Below, in pieces: positions 25,486-36,097 of a stretch of DNA of 64,000 bases. Location of the stretch: NCBI RefSeq assembly GCF_030372065.1, contig NZ_JAUDEA010000002.1, positions 1 to 64,000 of the forward strand, read 5' to 3'. Each line of letters opens with the position of its first letter. Position 1 is the first letter of the stretch. A program made the translations under genes and the position numbers. Source of the stretch: Thermophilibacter provencensis (GTDB lineage Bacteria > Actinomycetota > Coriobacteriia > Coriobacteriales > Atopobiaceae). The notes beneath the pieces are model-generated. The model was not told where the DNA came from and did no database searches. It saw nothing but the letters and a program-made list of their open reading frames with translations.

Positions 25486-27423
25486 CTACTCGTCAGTTAC
25501 CGCTGAAAGCTTTCTCGTGAGCGCGTTCACACGACGCTGAAGCTCCGCTGCCTCGCCAAAAAGCCGCTCGGAGTCTTCGTCGGATGGTGCCGAGGAGCGC
25601 AGTGCGGCGCGAATCTGGCGGATGCGTCGCTTGCATGAGCAGAGCTCGGCAGTGTCAACGATGAGGTCGAGCTTCTCGGAGTCAGAGAGCTCGGGCTCCG
25701 CCATCACGCGTCCGCCAGAGAGGATGCGCGGCGCGTCCGGTACAACCGATACGGCGGCGGCCACAACGTCAGCGGGCGCGGACCCCTCGGGCGTGGAGAG
25801 CATGGCCCACGCCATCGCCTCGTGACGCCCATCCGCCCAGGAGAGCTCGGCGATGCGGTCGGCATAGGCGCGCAGCGCATCGGGCCGCGACGCGAGGGCA
25901 CACAGGAGCTCGCGCTCGGCAGCCACCTGCATTCTGTCGTCAGAGGAGAGCGGGACCTGCGAGAAGGGCGAGGGCGCCTCAACCATGACGGGCGCTCCCC
26001 CCTCGTCCAGCGCCTCAGCGGAAACGTAGTCGTAGGCATCGAGCGGGACCTCGTCATCCCCGGGACGCGATGAGGGTGCAGGTGCGTCCGTGCGGCGCGC
26101 GTCCCTTCTCGGTCGCTCCTCGTCAAGCTCGCGCACCGGTGCCTCACGGATGGCGCGCTTGGTCTCCCCCACGTCCATTCCCAGCGTGTCGGCCAGACGC
26201 GTGGCGTACTCGTCGAGAAGGACCGAGTGCTTGAGAGGCGCCAGCAAAGACGCCATGTCCTCAAGGGCGCGCACGCGTCGTCCCGGTGCCGAGAGGTCAT
26301 GCCCGGCGAGGCGCTTCTCGAAGACAAAGTCCATGAGGGGGCGTGCAGAGTCAAGGATGGGGTGCAGCGCGTCGGCGCCGTGGTCGGCGAGAAACTCCAT
26401 CGGGTCCTGGTTGTTGGGCAGGACCACGCAGAGCAGGGCAGCCGAGGTCTTGTCGATGTAGCGCACGGCGCGCTCCGCCGCGCGCTGGCCGGCGGCGTCA
26501 CCGTCGAACATGCAGATGATCTTGCTCACGCGCTGGCGCTCCATGAGGCGCACGTGGTCAAGACGGAAGGCCGTGCCGAGCGCCGCCACCGTGTTGGTGA
26601 AGCCCGCCTCGTGCATGGCGATGACGTCAGTGTAGCCCTCGCAGACGATGGCCACGCCGGTCGCCGCCATGGACTCCTTGGCCTTGTCGTAGGCAAAGAG
26701 GTGCTTGCCCTTGTTGAACGCGGGCGTGTCGCGCGTGTTCACGTACTTGGCAACGTTGTCGCGCTTGGGACCCAGGATGCGCCCACCAAACGCGATGGTG
26801 CGGCCGAGCTCGTCGTGAATGGGAAACATCACACGGTCAAAGAAGCGGTCCGAGAGCCTCCCCGAGCGCTCCATGGCAAGGTCGGCGGAGACGAGCTCGG
26901 CGGAGGTGAAGCCCTTCGAGCGCAGCTGGGCGACGAGCTGACCGTGCCCCGGGGCAAAGCCGAGCCCCCAGCGTCTGCAGACGTCCGAGCCTAAACCGCG
27001 ACCGGAAAGGTAGCGGCGCGCGGCATCGGGCCCCTCGCCACGCCCGCGCATGAGCATCATGTGGTAGTAGGACTCGGCCTCCCCCAGCGCCTCCATGAGA
27101 CGGGTCTTCTTGGGCCCGCGGCTGCCCCCGCGCTCCTCGGTGAGCTCGATGCCCGCACGGTCCGCAAGGTAGCGAATCGCGTCCGGGAACTCCAGGTTCT
27201 CGCGCCGCTGCACGTAGGAGAAGACGTCGCCGCCCTCACCGCAGCCAAAGCAGTGCCAGAGCCCCGTCGAGGGGTTCACCTTGAATGAGGGGGTCTTCTC
27301 GCCGTGGAATGGGCAGCACCCCCAAAAGTCCTGGCCACGCTGCCGCAGCTCGACCGTCTCGGAAACGAGCTGCACAAAGTCCGTCGCCTGGCGGACCTTC
27401 TCCTTGTCCTCCTCAGAGATCAT
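25486..27423 (-). CDS. dnaG: DNA primase
   Basis: A 645-residue primase that makes replication primers. The N-terminal CHC2 zinc domain is [12 protein letters not shown] with the later [11 protein letters not shown]. The TOPRIM core follows ([15 protein letters not shown] and [16 protein letters not shown]). The C-terminal helicase-binding region is less conserved. The ATG at 27421-27423 follows GGGAGGTG and overlaps the upstream stop (ATGA). The region around residues 420-470 is a low-complexity linker. Confidence 0.96.
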   Translation of the reverse strand: MISEEDKEKVRQATDFVQLVSETVELRQRGQDFWGCCPFHGEKTPSFKVNPSTGLWHCFGCGEGGDVFSYVQRRENLEFPDAIRYLADRAGIELTEERGGSRGPKKTRLMEALGEAESYYHMMLMRGRGEGPDAARRYLSGRGLGSDVCRRWGLGFAPGHGQLVAQLRSKGFTSAELVSADLAMERSGRLSDRFFDRVMFPIHDELGRTIAFGGRILGPKRDNVAKYVNTRDTPAFNKGKHLFAYDKAKESMAATGVAIVCEGYTDVIAMHEAGFTNTVAALGTAFRLDHVRLMERQRVSKIICMFDGDAAGQRAAERAVRYIDKTSAALLCVVLPNNQDPMEFLADHGADALHPILDSARPLMDFVFEKRLAGHDLSAPGRRVRALEDMASLLAPLKHSVLLDEYATRLADTLGMDVGETKRAIREAPVRELDEERPRRDARRTDAPAPSSRPGDDEVPLDAYDYVSAEALDEGGAPVMVEAPSPFSQVPLSSDDRMQVAAERELLCALASRPDALRAYADRIAELSWADGRHEAMAWAMLSTPEGSAPADVVAAAVSVVPDAPRILSGGRVMAEPELSDSEKLDLIVDTAELCSCKRRIRQIRAALRSSAPSDEDSERLFGEAAELQRRVNALTRKLSAVTDE

Positions 27424-29564
27424 CCGCACCTCCCGGAAAGCTCGATGCCCTTCTCGCCCAGCGTCTTGCGTACCCATTCAACGTTGGAGAGAACCACGCG
27501 CTCCAGCTCCTCCACAGAGCCAAACGTCCGCGGCTCCCTCAGCCAGCGCACAAAGACCACACGGACGACACGGCCGTAGAGGTCGCCCTCAAATCCCAAC
27601 AGCGTGGCCTCAAGGAACTGCTCCCCCTCCTCATGTGGCGAGAAGGTCCGGGGCTTACCCACGTTTATTGCCGCGGGATAGGCGACCTCACCCACGTGAT
27701 CGGTGCCAAGACCGTTGCCCACAACGACAAAGCCCGCGTAGACGCCCTCGGCGGGAAGGCACGCGCCCGGAGCCACGCACACGTTGGCCGTGGGAAAGCC
27801 AAAGCCCGTGCCCTCGCCGCGCCCGCGCTCGACCTCGCCCTCAACAAGGTGACAGCGGCCGAGAAGGACGGACGCCTCCTCAACGCTCCCCTGCCTGATG
27901 AGGCCACGAATGCGCGTCGCGGTGATGGGCTCGCCGCCCTCGCGGGAGAGCTCCACGCCGATGACGTCAAAACCGTCCGTCTCGCCAAGCTCGCTCAGGG
28001 CAGAGACGGTGCCCTCGCCGCGCGCGCCCAGGCAGAAGTCCTCGCCCACCACAATGGCGCGCACGTCAAGAAGGCTGCCAAGGCACGTGCGGACAAAGTC
28101 CTCGTAGGGCACGGAGGCCAGCTCGGGCGTGAACGAGAAGACGAGAAGCGCGTCGGCCCCCGTGTCGATGAGGGCATATTCGCGGTCATCTGCGGAGAGC
28201 AGGTCATCGGGAGCATCCTCTGGGGAGAGGACGCGCGCGGGGTCGGGCGAGAAGGTCACGACGGCAAGGCGGCAGCCCCGGTGGTCGGCCTCGGCGCGTG
28301 CGCGGGAGAGAAGTGCGCGATGACCGCGGTGCAGGCCGTCAAAGGCACCGATGGCGCAGACAAAGCGACGGTCCCCGCCGAGCGCGGCCTTCTCGGAGAA
28401 GAGCGGGTCCTTGACCGTATTGCCCCGCTCGTCGACAGCGGCAGTGAAGAATGGATCGCAGTAGGGAACGTCGAGCACGCACTCGACGGAGCCCTCGAGC
28501 AGGCGCATGCCAAAGCCGCCACGAAGCGCGCGGCCCGCGGGAACTGAGGCTCGCACGAGCGCGCGGATGCCGCGGGCGTCGAGCGGCGACTCGGGAGCGA
28601 GCGAGCGGACGTCGACGGGCTCGCGCACCCCCTCGATGGCCTGGGGGAAGTTGTTCTCGCAAATGAGGGATCGTCCCTCACGTCGCCAGATGCCGGCAAG
28701 CCCCCCACCTAAGGTGAGCGCCACGCGCTCCCCAGGGTTTGGCACGCGAGACACGCAGTCGTAACGAACCTCTCCAAGCGAGATCCTGCGCCCGTTCATG
28801 ACGTCAACGACCTCGTCGAGACCAAGGGCGCGCTCGGGGAGCCCGAGGACGCGGACGGGATCGAGGCAGCGCTCGTGAACGAGCTCGGCGCCGCGGGCCT
28901 CAAGCTCGTCGAGCGTCACGCAGTCAGCGAGCGTCACAGGCCCAGAGAAGGTGCGCCTGAGCGACGACACGTGCGCGTAGCACCCAAGCTTGCGACCAAG
29001 GTCGCGCGCGAGGCTGCGCACGTAGGTGCCCTTGGAGACGTCAAGCGAGAGCTCCCAGCTCTTGGCCTCGGCGTCCACGGAGAGAAGACGCGCGTCAAAG
29101 ACACGGACGCGCCGCGCAGCCAGCTCGAGCTCCTCCCCTGCCCGCGCGGCGTCGTAGGCGCGGCGGCCGTTGACGGAGACAGCCGAGAAGGCCGGGGGCA
29201 CCTGGTCCTGCTCGCCCCTCATCTCGGCTACCTCAAACTTGGCGCTCCCAAGATCAAGCAGCTCGTCCGACACCGGGGCCGTACGCGTGACCTCGCCCTC
29301 GGCGTCGTCCGTTGTGGTCTCCGCACCCAACTGGAAGGTGGCATCGTAGCCCTTACGGTCGAGCGTGAGCAGGCCCAGGAGCTTGGTCGCCTGACCAATG
29401 CCCACCACGAGCACGCCCGTGGCCGCCGGGTCAAGCGTACCAGCGTGCCCCACGCGCTTCTCGCCCACCGCGCGGCGCACGCGCGAGACAACGTCGTGGC
29501 TCGTCATGCCGACGGGCTTGTCGATGGCTATGAGCGCCGAGAAGGCACTGGGCTTACGGCTCAA
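27420..29564 (-). CDS. Fused tRNA pseudouridine-55 synthase and riboflavin kinase/FMN adenylyltransferase (TruB-RibF)
   Basis: One 714-residue open frame joins two usually separate enzymes. Residues 1-300 are TruB, with the catalytic aspartate at D45 in GHAGTLDPAATG, GYDATFQLGAETTTDD and KGTYVRSLARDLG. Residues 399-714 are RibF, with the adenylyltransferase GAFDGLHRGHRALLSRA and the kinase motif GFGFPTANV plus AINVG. About 100 residues of linker lie between them and contain a short PUA-like stretch (VALTLGGGLAGIWRREG). The start is TTG at 29562-29564 with AGGAGGAGG before it, overlapping the nrnA stop. truB and ribF are neighbours in many genomes, so loss of the intervening stop explains the fusion. 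Confidence 0.93.
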   Translation of the reverse strand: MSRKPSAFSALIAIDKPVGMTSHDVVSRVRRAVGEKRVGHAGTLDPAATGVLVVGIGQATKLLGLLTLDRKGYDATFQLGAETTTDDAEGEVTRTAPVSDELLDLGSAKFEVAEMRGEQDQVPPAFSAVSVNGRRAYDAARAGEELELAARRVRVFDARLLSVDAEAKSWELSLDVSKGTYVRSLARDLGRKLGCYAHVSSLRRTFSGPVTLADCVTLDELEARGAELVHERCLDPVRVLGLPERALGLDEVVDVMNGRRISLGEVRYDCVSRVPNPGERVALTLGGGLAGIWRREGRSLICENNFPQAIEGVREPVDVRSLAPESPLDARGIRALVRASVPAGRALRGGFGMRLLEGSVECVLDVPYCDPFFTAAVDERGNTVKDPLFSEKAALGGDRRFVCAIGAFDGLHRGHRALLSRARAEADHRGCRLAVVTFSPDPARVLSPEDAPDDLLSADDREYALIDTGADALLVFSFTPELASVPYEDFVRTCLGSLLDVRAIVVGEDFCLGARGEGTVSALSELGETDGFDVIGVELSREGGEPITATRIRGLIRQGSVEEASVLLGRCHLVEGEVERGRGEGTGFGFPTANVCVAPGACLPAEGVYAGFVVVGNGLGTDHVGEVAYPAAINVGKPRTFSPHEEGEQFLEATLLGFEGDLYGRVVRVVFVRWLREPRTFGSVEELERVVLSNVEWVRKTLGEKGIELSGRCG

Positions 29565-30583
29565 CGAGCGGCCTCCTCCTGCGCGTAGAGCGCCCTGAGC
29601 TTGGGAAGCACGACGGAGAGCGCCTGGTCGATGTCACCCTCGACGGTGAAGCCGGCGGCAGCGGGGTGACCGCCACCGCCCATCTCGCGGGCAACGACGG
29701 AGATGTCTCGGTCGGACTTGGCGCGCAGGTTTCCGCGCACCTTGCCCCCGGGGACCTCCTTGAGAAAGAGCGCGATTTCAGATCCGTCAACGCGGCGCAC
29801 CAGGTCAACGAGGCCGTCACACTCAGCAACGGGAACGCCGGTGGCGGCAAAGTCAGCGGAGGTGGCGTAGCTGTAGGCAATCTTTCCCTGCTCAAAGGTG
29901 GTGATGCGGCCCATGACCGTCGCCGAGAGGTGGAGATAGCCCAGGCGGTCGCTCTGGTAGACGTTGAGCGCCACCTCGGAGGGCGAGGCGCCGGCGTCCA
30001 CGAGGGCACTCGCCACGCGGAAGGCCTCGCCGTTGGCGTTTTGATACTGGAAGCGCCCGGTGTCCGTCATGAGCGCGCAGAGAAGGTTCTGCGCCATGGT
30101 CTGCGTGAGGGACCCGGCAAGGTGAAGCGCGTACTCGGCCACGATGACGCCAGCCGCCGCAGCCTCGGGGCGAACGATGCCGGCATCCCAGAAGCGCTCG
30201 TTAGAGGGATGGTGGTCAATGACGGCGGAGTGCGCGGAGCGCTCGAGAACCGCCTCGGCGTCGGCAAGGCGGCTCGGCTGCGAGAGGTCCACGCAGAAGA
30301 AGAGGTCGGGCGCGCCCTCGTAGTCGCGGGCGCGAACAAGGCGGTCCGCGCCCGGCAAAAACTGGTAGATGCGAGGGACCACGTCGTCGTCGGCGAGAAG
30401 CCCGACGACCTCCTTCTCGGGCCAACGGGACGCTATGAGCTCGACCAGGGCGAGCTCGGAGCCGAGGGCGTCTCCGTCGGGCGAGGTGTGCGCGCAAACG
30501 GCAACGCCGCGCGCGCCCTCAAGAAGATGGGTGATCTCGTCAAAGCTTGCGCTCTGACCGTCGTGGTCAAGGCCACACAGCAC
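29561..30583 (-). CDS. nrnA: DHH/DHHA1 phosphoesterase (NrnA-like nanoRNase / pAp phosphatase)
   Basis: A 340-residue manganese phosphoesterase. DHH domain motifs are AHTSPDGDALGSELAL, VDLSQPS, and IDHHPSNERF; the DHHA1 domain ends in EMGGGGHPAAAGFTV. NrnA degrades short RNA oligomers and 3'-phosphoadenosine 5'-phosphate. The GTG start follows GGGGAGAC. Its place between rbfA and truB is the common Gram-positive order. Confidence 0.9.
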   Translation of the reverse strand: MLCGLDHDGQSASFDEITHLLEGARGVAVCAHTSPDGDALGSELALVELIASRWPEKEVVGLLADDDVVPRIYQFLPGADRLVRARDYEGAPDLFFCVDLSQPSRLADAEAVLERSAHSAVIDHHPSNERFWDAGIVRPEAAAAGVIVAEYALHLAGSLTQTMAQNLLCALMTDTGRFQYQNANGEAFRVASALVDAGASPSEVALNVYQSDRLGYLHLSATVMGRITTFEQGKIAYSYATSADFAATGVPVAECDGLVDLVRRVDGSEIALFLKEVPGGKVRGNLRAKSDRDISVVAREMGGGGHPAAAGFTVEGDIDQALSVVLPKLRALYAQEEAAR

Positions 30584-30594
30584 GGCTGTCTCCC

Positions 30595-31008
30595 CTACTC
30601 CTCGTTGGGTGCGGAATCCGTGGGGGCGGGCTCAACGGGATAGCCAAACTCGTCCTTCTCCACGGCGAGCGTGGGCGGCACGTCCCCAAGGGCGCGGCTG
30701 ATGCGCTCGGCCTCGTCGGTGGTGGTGTCGATGCGGAAGTCGAGCTCCGGGGTGACGCGCCAGCCGAGCGAGCGGCCAAGAAGCGAGCGAATGCGGCCCT
30801 TCGCGCGCCCGAGCGCGGCGGTGACCTCGTCATAGCGATCGGCGTCGCAGCTCACATAGGCGCGCAGGTAGGACTTGTCCACGGAGACCTCAACGCCGGT
30901 GATGGTCAGGAGCGCGAGGTCGGGGTCGGAGACCTCAAAGAGCAGGATGTTTGCGAGCTTGACGCGCGCCTGCTCGTTGGTTCTTCTCGAGTGCTGATTC
31001 TGCTTCAT
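30595..31008 (-). CDS. rbfA: Ribosome-binding factor A
   Basis: A 137-residue KH-like protein that helps mature the 5' end of 16S rRNA in 30S assembly. The start ATG at 31006-31008 follows GGAG; the longer open frame upstream runs into infB and is rejected. Family segments are KLANILLFEVSDPDLALLTI, the VSVDKSYLRAYVS strand and TPELDFRIDTT. The tail after residue 110 is proline-rich and variable. Confidence 0.92.
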   Translation of the reverse strand: MKQNQHSRRTNEQARVKLANILLFEVSDPDLALLTITGVEVSVDKSYLRAYVSCDADRYDEVTAALGRAKGRIRSLLGRSLGWRVTPELDFRIDTTTDEAERISRALGDVPPTLAVEKDEFGYPVEPAPTDSAPNEE

Positions 31009-31055
31009 AGTGTGCTCCAAGGGAGGGCGGGGCCCAGGAGCCCCGCCCAAGGTGT

Positions 31056-33686
31056 CTACTCGGTGCGTGCGACCTGCTCGATGCGGTAGCCCTCGATCTG
31101 ATCGCCGGGCTTGACGTCCTGGAAGTTCTCCAGGCCAATGCCGCACTCGAAGCCGGCCTTGACGCTCTTGACGTCGTCCTTGTAGCGGCGCAGCGAGGCG
31201 ATCTTGCCGTCGTAGACGACGATGCCGTCGCGCACGAGGCGAACCTGGTCGTCGCGGGAGATCTCGCCCTCCTGAATCATGCAGCCGGCGGCGATGCCGA
31301 CCTTGGGGACCTTGAAGGTGTCGCGAACCTCGGCAACGCCGGTCTGGACCTCGACCTCGGTGGGCTTGAGCATGCCGATGCGCGCGGCGTCGATGTCCTC
31401 GATGGCCTTGTAGATGACGCTGTAGGTGCGGATCTCCACGCCGTCGCGCTCCGCGGCGCTCTTGGCCTTGGCCTCGGGGCGCACGCCAAAGCCGATGATG
31501 ATGGCGTTGGAGGCGTCGGCGAGGATGACGTCGGTCTCGGTGATGGCACCGACGGCGGAGTGGATCGTGTTGATGCGGACCTCGGACTGGTCCATCTTGT
31601 CGAGAGAGTCCTGGAGCGCCTCGATGGAGCCTTGGACGTCCGCCTTGATGATGAGGTTGAGCTCCTTGACCTCGGCGTCGGCCATCGTGTCGAAGAGGTT
31701 CTCGAGCGTGACGTGCTTCACGCGGTTCTGCTCCTCGATGCGGGCCTTGAGGGCGCGTTCGTCCGCGAGCTGGCGGGCATCGCGCTCGTCGTGGAAGACG
31801 CGGAACTCGTCGCCGGCCATGGGCACGCTCTGAAGGCCGAGGATCTCCACGGCGTCGGAGGGGCCGGCCTCGGTGACGGCGTTGCCCTTGGGGTCGAGCA
31901 TCGCGCGGACGCGGCCGTAGGACATGCCCGCCACGAGGGCGTCGCCAATGCGCAGGGTGCCGCGCGTGACGAGGACGGTCGCAACCGAGCCGCGGCCGCG
32001 GTCGAGCTTGGCCTCGAGCACGTTGCCGGAGGCAAAGGTGTCGGGGTTGGCCTTGAGCTCAAGGACGTCAGCCTGGAGAAGGACGGTCTCGAGCAGGTCG
32101 TCGATTCCGATCTTCTGCTTGGCGGAGATGTTGACGAACATGTTCTGTCCGCCCCACTCCTCCGGAATGATGCCGTACTCGGTGAGCTCCTGGCGGACCT
32201 TGTCGGGGTTGGCGCCGGGCTTGTCGATCTTGTTGACGGCAACGATGATGGGCACGCCGGCGGCCTTGGCGTGGTTGATGGACTCGATGGTCTGCGGCAT
32301 GACGCCGTCGTCGGCCGCGACGATGAGGATGACGATGTCGGTCACCTTGGCGCCACGGGCACGCATGGCCGTGAAGGTCTCGTGTCCGGGGGTGTCGATG
32401 AAGGTGATGATACGGTCGTTGATGGTGACCTGCGAGGCGCCGATGGCCTGGGTGATGCCGCCGGCCTCGCCCGCGGCAACGCCCGTGTGACGGATGGCGT
32501 CGAGAAGCGACGTCTTGCCGTGGTCGACGTGACCCATGACGGTGACCACGGGCGGACGAGGCTTGAGGTCCGCGGGGTCGTCGTAGAAGGTGAAGGAGTT
32601 CTCCTCCTCCTTGGTCATGACCTTGACGTCACGGCCGAGGTCGTCAGCCACGAGCTCGATGAGCTCGTCGGACATGGACTCGGTGAGCGTGAGCGGGGTG
32701 CCCAGGAGGAAGAGTCGCTTGATGATGTCGTTGGCGGGGACGCCGAGAAGCTCGGCGAGCTCGCCCACGGTGGAGCCCTGCGGGACCTTCACGGTGTCGA
32801 GCTGCGAGAGGTCCTGGTCGTTGGCGAGCGCCTCCTCGATGCGCTGCTCCATCGCGGCCTCGGCGGCCTGCTTCTGGCGGCGCTCCTTGCGGCGCTTGCG
32901 GCGACCGGTGGACTCGCGGGACGCCTCCTCGACGGCCACGCGTGCCTCTTCGAGAACGCGGCTGCGGTTATAGGCCTCCGCCTCACGGGCCATGCGGCTG
33001 TAACGGTCCTCGCCGCCGTCCTCGCCGCGACGACCCTTCTTGCCACGGCGACGACCGCCGGCATCCCCGCTCGGCGCCGCGGAGGCGTCGGCGGCAGCCT
33101 GAGCGGGCGCGCCGTGGCGAACCCCGCCGCGCGGGCCATCGGCGTGACGGGAGGGACGGTTCCTCTCCGCAGCCTTCTTCTGGGAGGACTCCTCCGCCTG
33201 CTTCTTGAGGATCTCCTCCTGCTGCGCGATCTGGTCGAGCAGCGAGGTGAACGAGGGCACGCTCTTGGGAGCGTTGTCGCGCACGCGGTTGCGCTCGGCC
33301 TCCTCCTTGGCGAGGCGCTCGGCCTCGGCCTTCTCGGCCTCACGCGCCTTGCGCTCCGCCTCGGCGGCGGCGCGACGGCGCTCCTCCTCGGCGCGCTCGC
33401 GCTCGCGGCGCTCCTCGGCGGCGATGCGCTCGGCCTCGGCCTTCTCGGCGGCGATGCGGGCCTCCTCGGCCTTGGCCTCTTCCTCGGCGCGCTTTGCGGC
33501 CTCGATCTCAGCCGCGCGGGCCTCGAGAATGGGCTTGAGCTTCTTGCGCACCATGGAGACGTAGGCGTCCTCGAGAGTAGAGGACGCGGACTTGGCGGGA
33601 ATCTTCATGTCCTGGAGGTGCTCGAGCATCTCCTTGCTGGACATCCCGTACTCTTTAGCGAGGTCATGTACGCGAGTCTTTGCCAT
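31056..33686 (-). CDS. infB: Translation initiation factor IF-2
   Basis: An 876-residue GTPase that places fMet-tRNA on the 30S subunit. The N-terminal IF2N module ([20 protein letters not shown]) is followed by a long Ala/Glu/Lys/Arg-rich region (about residues 60-290). A second IF2N segment ([18 protein letters not shown]) precedes the G domain, with [25 protein letters not shown] and NKIDKPGA. The C-terminal half carries domains II to IV. A short GGGC-ACGC-GCCC hairpin followed by TTTT lies in the nusA-infB gap (33704-33724) and might modulate readthrough. Confidence 0.97.
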   Translation of the reverse strand: MAKTRVHDLAKEYGMSSKEMLEHLQDMKIPAKSASSTLEDAYVSMVRKKLKPILEARAAEIEAAKRAEEEAKAEEARIAAEKAEAERIAAEERRERERAEEERRRAAAEAERKAREAEKAEAERLAKEEAERNRVRDNAPKSVPSFTSLLDQIAQQEEILKKQAEESSQKKAAERNRPSRHADGPRGGVRHGAPAQAAADASAAPSGDAGGRRRGKKGRRGEDGGEDRYSRMAREAEAYNRSRVLEEARVAVEEASRESTGRRKRRKERRQKQAAEAAMEQRIEEALANDQDLSQLDTVKVPQGSTVGELAELLGVPANDIIKRLFLLGTPLTLTESMSDELIELVADDLGRDVKVMTKEEENSFTFYDDPADLKPRPPVVTVMGHVDHGKTSLLDAIRHTGVAAGEAGGITQAIGASQVTINDRIITFIDTPGHETFTAMRARGAKVTDIVILIVAADDGVMPQTIESINHAKAAGVPIIVAVNKIDKPGANPDKVRQELTEYGIIPEEWGGQNMFVNISAKQKIGIDDLLETVLLQADVLELKANPDTFASGNVLEAKLDRGRGSVATVLVTRGTLRIGDALVAGMSYGRVRAMLDPKGNAVTEAGPSDAVEILGLQSVPMAGDEFRVFHDERDARQLADERALKARIEEQNRVKHVTLENLFDTMADAEVKELNLIIKADVQGSIEALQDSLDKMDQSEVRINTIHSAVGAITETDVILADASNAIIIGFGVRPEAKAKSAAERDGVEIRTYSVIYKAIEDIDAARIGMLKPTEVEVQTGVAEVRDTFKVPKVGIAAGCMIQEGEISRDDQVRLVRDGIVVYDGKIASLRRYKDDVKSVKAGFECGIGLENFQDVKPGDQIEGYRIEQVARTE

Positions 33687-33743
33687 GTGACCTACCTTCC
33701 AGGAAAACGGGCGCGTGCCCGGGACTGATCGTTCTGGCGCCCC

Positions 33744-34985
33744 TTAGATGAGGGAGTCGGGGTCGGAGCTGACCTCCACGTCTGCCATCTGCTCGTGAAC
33801 GCCGCAGAAGCGCGAGCCGGGACGGGCCATGTTGCGGCACTGAATGCCGTTGGCGCCCACGTACTCGCAGCGGTGCTCGCCCTCCTCGACGGTCTCCTCC
33901 TCGACGGTAGCGCGCGGGAGGTCACGCAGGATGCCCGCGGCGAGGGACTCGTTCTTGATGTCAATGTGAAGGCCCGTGAGGCGTGCGGCGAGGCGGGCGT
34001 TCTGGCCCTCCTTGCCAATGGCGAGCGAGAGCTGGTCGTCGGGAACGATGACCGTGGCGTAGCCTGTCTCGGGGTCAATGATGACGCGGGAGACGCGAGC
34101 CGGGGAGAGCGCGGATGCCACGCACTTGGCGGGATCGTCGCTCCAGAGGACCACGTCGACGCGCTCGCCGCGAAGCTCGGAGACGACGGTGCGCACGCGG
34201 CTGCCCTTGGGGCCAACGCAGGCGCCCACGGGATCCAGGCGGTCGTCGTTGGAGGAGACGGCCACCTTGGAGCGGATGCCGGGCTCGCGGGCAACGCTGC
34301 GAACCTCGACGATGCCGTCATAGACCTCGGGAACCTCAAGCTCAAAGAGGCGACGGAGCAGGTCCGGGTGGGTGCGGGAGACCACGATGGGCGGACGCTG
34401 ACGCTCGCCGCGGACCACGGGCTGTGTGGAGTTGGGGTCGCGCACGTCGATGATGATGGCCTTGATGCGCTGGTTGTGGCCGTAGCGCTCGCCGGCGGGG
34501 CGCTCGTTGCGCTCCTCGGGGTAGCGGCGCTGGTCAAAGTGCGGGAGTTCGGCCTCCACGCCCTCGCGGATCTTGATGATCGTGAAGTCGGGCGTGGTCT
34601 GGAGCACCGTGCCGGTGATGATGTCACCGATGCGCTGCGAGAACTCCTCGTAGATCTGCTGGCGGGCGGCATTGCGCACGATGGCGCGAATCTCGGCCTT
34701 GGCGTGCTGCGCGGCGATGCGGCTCGTGTCGGGGGGCGTGACGTCAACCTCGTCAAACTCGGAGTACTCGCCGGTCTCCGGGTCCTCCTCGCCCTTGGGG
34801 ACGAGCTCGTAGACGTAGACGCGGCCCGTGGTGCGGTCGATGGTCACGCGCGCGCCAAAGGGCAGGTGCAGGACGTCGGCATAGCTCTTGGCGAGCGACT
34901 GCTCAAGACGCTCGATGAGGTAGAGCTGGTCGATGTGCTTCTCCTGGCACAGAAGCTCGAGGGCTTCCATCATCTCAGATGCCAT
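33744..34985 (-). CDS. nusA: Transcription factor NusA with a C-terminal Cys/His finger
   Basis: A 413-residue elongation and antitermination factor. The N-terminal domain, S1 domain (IGDIITGTVLQTTPDFTII) and two KH domains (GACVGPKGSRVRTVVSEL and SLAIGKEGQNARLAARL) are complete. After the KH2 domain comes an unusual tail with C373, C383, C394 and H397 in a C-x9-C-x10-C-x2-H pattern (CRNMARPGSRFCGVH), which resembles small zinc-binding modules. The usual ylxR gene is absent between nusA and infB. The tail may be a lineage-specific RNA or protein contact. Confidence 0.94.
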   Translation of the reverse strand: MASEMMEALELLCQEKHIDQLYLIERLEQSLAKSYADVLHLPFGARVTIDRTTGRVYVYELVPKGEEDPETGEYSEFDEVDVTPPDTSRIAAQHAKAEIRAIVRNAARQQIYEEFSQRIGDIITGTVLQTTPDFTIIKIREGVEAELPHFDQRRYPEERNERPAGERYGHNQRIKAIIIDVRDPNSTQPVVRGERQRPPIVVSRTHPDLLRRLFELEVPEVYDGIVEVRSVAREPGIRSKVAVSSNDDRLDPVGACVGPKGSRVRTVVSELRGERVDVVLWSDDPAKCVASALSPARVSRVIIDPETGYATVIVPDDQLSLAIGKEGQNARLAARLTGLHIDIKNESLAAGILRDLPRATVEEETVEEGEHRCEYVGANGIQCRNMARPGSRFCGVHEQMADVEVSSDPDSLI

Positions 34986-35000
34986 GGTTTTTATCGCTCC

Positions 35001-35492
35001 TTACTTCTTTGTGCCCGCGTCGTTGAAGTCGGGCTTGATCGTGCACTTCCTGATATCGTCGAGGGCAAGCTCAACGCGCTCGCCATCGCACTCAAGGGCC
35101 ACCGTGGACCCCTCAATACCCAAGAGGACGCCCGTGTAGCGGCGCCTTCCCTCACCCGGGACAAGGCTGGCGGAGACCGTCTCGCCCGCAAAGCGCTCAA
35201 AGTCATGCGGCTTGCGGAGCGGGCGCGCCATGCCCGGGGACGAGACCTCAAGCGTGAAGCTCGAGGGAATGGGATCGAGCTCGTCCAGAGCGGCGGAGAT
35301 CCACTCGGTCTCGGCCGTCACCTCGTCGAGCGAGATCGTGGGCAGAGACTCGTCCGCATGGTCAATGCGGACGCGGACGCACGGGGCCTTTGTCGCGCCA
35401 ACGACCTCGACGTCAACGACGTCAATGCCGCGCTCCGCACCCCGGGGCTCCAGGGCGTCAATGATGGTCTGCTCAAGACCTGCCTTGGGCAT
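35001..35492 (-). CDS. rimP: Ribosome maturation factor RimP
   Basis: A 163-residue protein for 30S maturation. The N-terminal half has GIDVVDVEVVGATKAPCVRVRID and the family signature LEVSSPGMARPLRKPHDFERF; the C-terminal half is the Sm-like domain. GGAGGAAGC precedes the ATG. It is the first gene of the long rimP-nusA-infB-rbfA-nrnA-truB/ribF-dnaG-rpoD operon, so the promoter should lie in 35493-35700. Confidence 0.92.
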   Translation of the reverse strand: MPKAGLEQTIIDALEPRGAERGIDVVDVEVVGATKAPCVRVRIDHADESLPTISLDEVTAETEWISAALDELDPIPSSFTLEVSSPGMARPLRKPHDFERFAGETVSASLVPGEGRRRYTGVLLGIEGSTVALECDGERVELALDDIRKCTIKPDFNDAGTKK

Positions 35493-35701
35493 GCTTCCTC
35501 CTCACCTGCATACAGAAAGGAAGCGGGGCGAGAAGATCCACCCCACTTCCTACGATTACAACTTCGAATACGCTGCTAGTCTACGGTGTTTCTCGGTTTG
35601 CGTCAACCGCCCCTCCACGATAACCCCACAAGACGCACCCATCGGAGGCGAATATCTGTTGCGCGGCACCCCTCGTGTCACGCACGCCCAGTGTCCCCTG
35701 G
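35493..35701. other. rimP upstream region, no gene
   Basis: About 200 bp with lower GC content than its surroundings. It should contain the promoter of the rimP operon on the minus strand, but I could not choose a convincing -35/-10 pair. A CGAGAAG word occurs at 35529-35535. Nothing else is recognisable. Confidence 0.4.
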
Positions 35702-36062
35702 TGCTCAAAACCGGATATGAGCAATCGGCGCGCTCAAATCCCCTCTTTGAGCGCAAGCACCTCAGTGAGAGGTCCTTCTCGCCAACGAGAGCCCAGCTAG
35801 CGAGAAGGACGATTGAAGTTGAGCTTCAAAATCCCAGCCCCTACAACGCCACCTGCACTCAAATCCCTGTTTTGAGCAACGCGTTTGCTCAAAACTAGAT
35901 TTGTGCTCAAACGCCCACCCAGAACCGGATCTGGGTGCAAGACTGACCCAGAACGGGGATTTGCACACGAAAGGAAAGCCCAAATCTGGTTTTGGATGCT
36001 GCGTTGTACACAGATCTAGTTATGTGTACGGGCGAGCGCCCAGATCTGGTTCTGGGTGCTCG
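35702..36062. repeat. Array of short hairpins with covarying arms and a related AAAAC..GATTT core
   Basis: At least nine small dyads in about 360 bp. Examples are TGCTCA...TGAGCA (35702-35723), GCGCTCAAA...TTTGAGCGC (35730-35754), GTCCTTCTCGC...GCGAGAAGGAC (35772-35810), CTCAAA...TTTGAG (35858-35876), CACCCAGA...TCTGGGTG (35916-35937), GTGCAA...TTGCAC (35935-35966), GTACACA...TGTGTAC (36006-36029) and GAGCGCCCAGA...TCTGGGTGCTC (36034-36061). Arms differ from unit to unit yet stay self-complementary, while the centre is often a form of AAAACCGGAT or its complement. Units occur in both orientations. No coding potential is evident. Confidence 0.75.
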
Positions 36063-36097
36063 ATAGCCACCATGAGCAAAGACCGACACAACGCAAA

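Noticed and set aside
29360-30600. truB and ribF as two separate genes
   Set aside because: The frame is continuous from TruB motifs to RibF motifs without a stop, and I see no ribosome site with a start codon just before the RibF domain.
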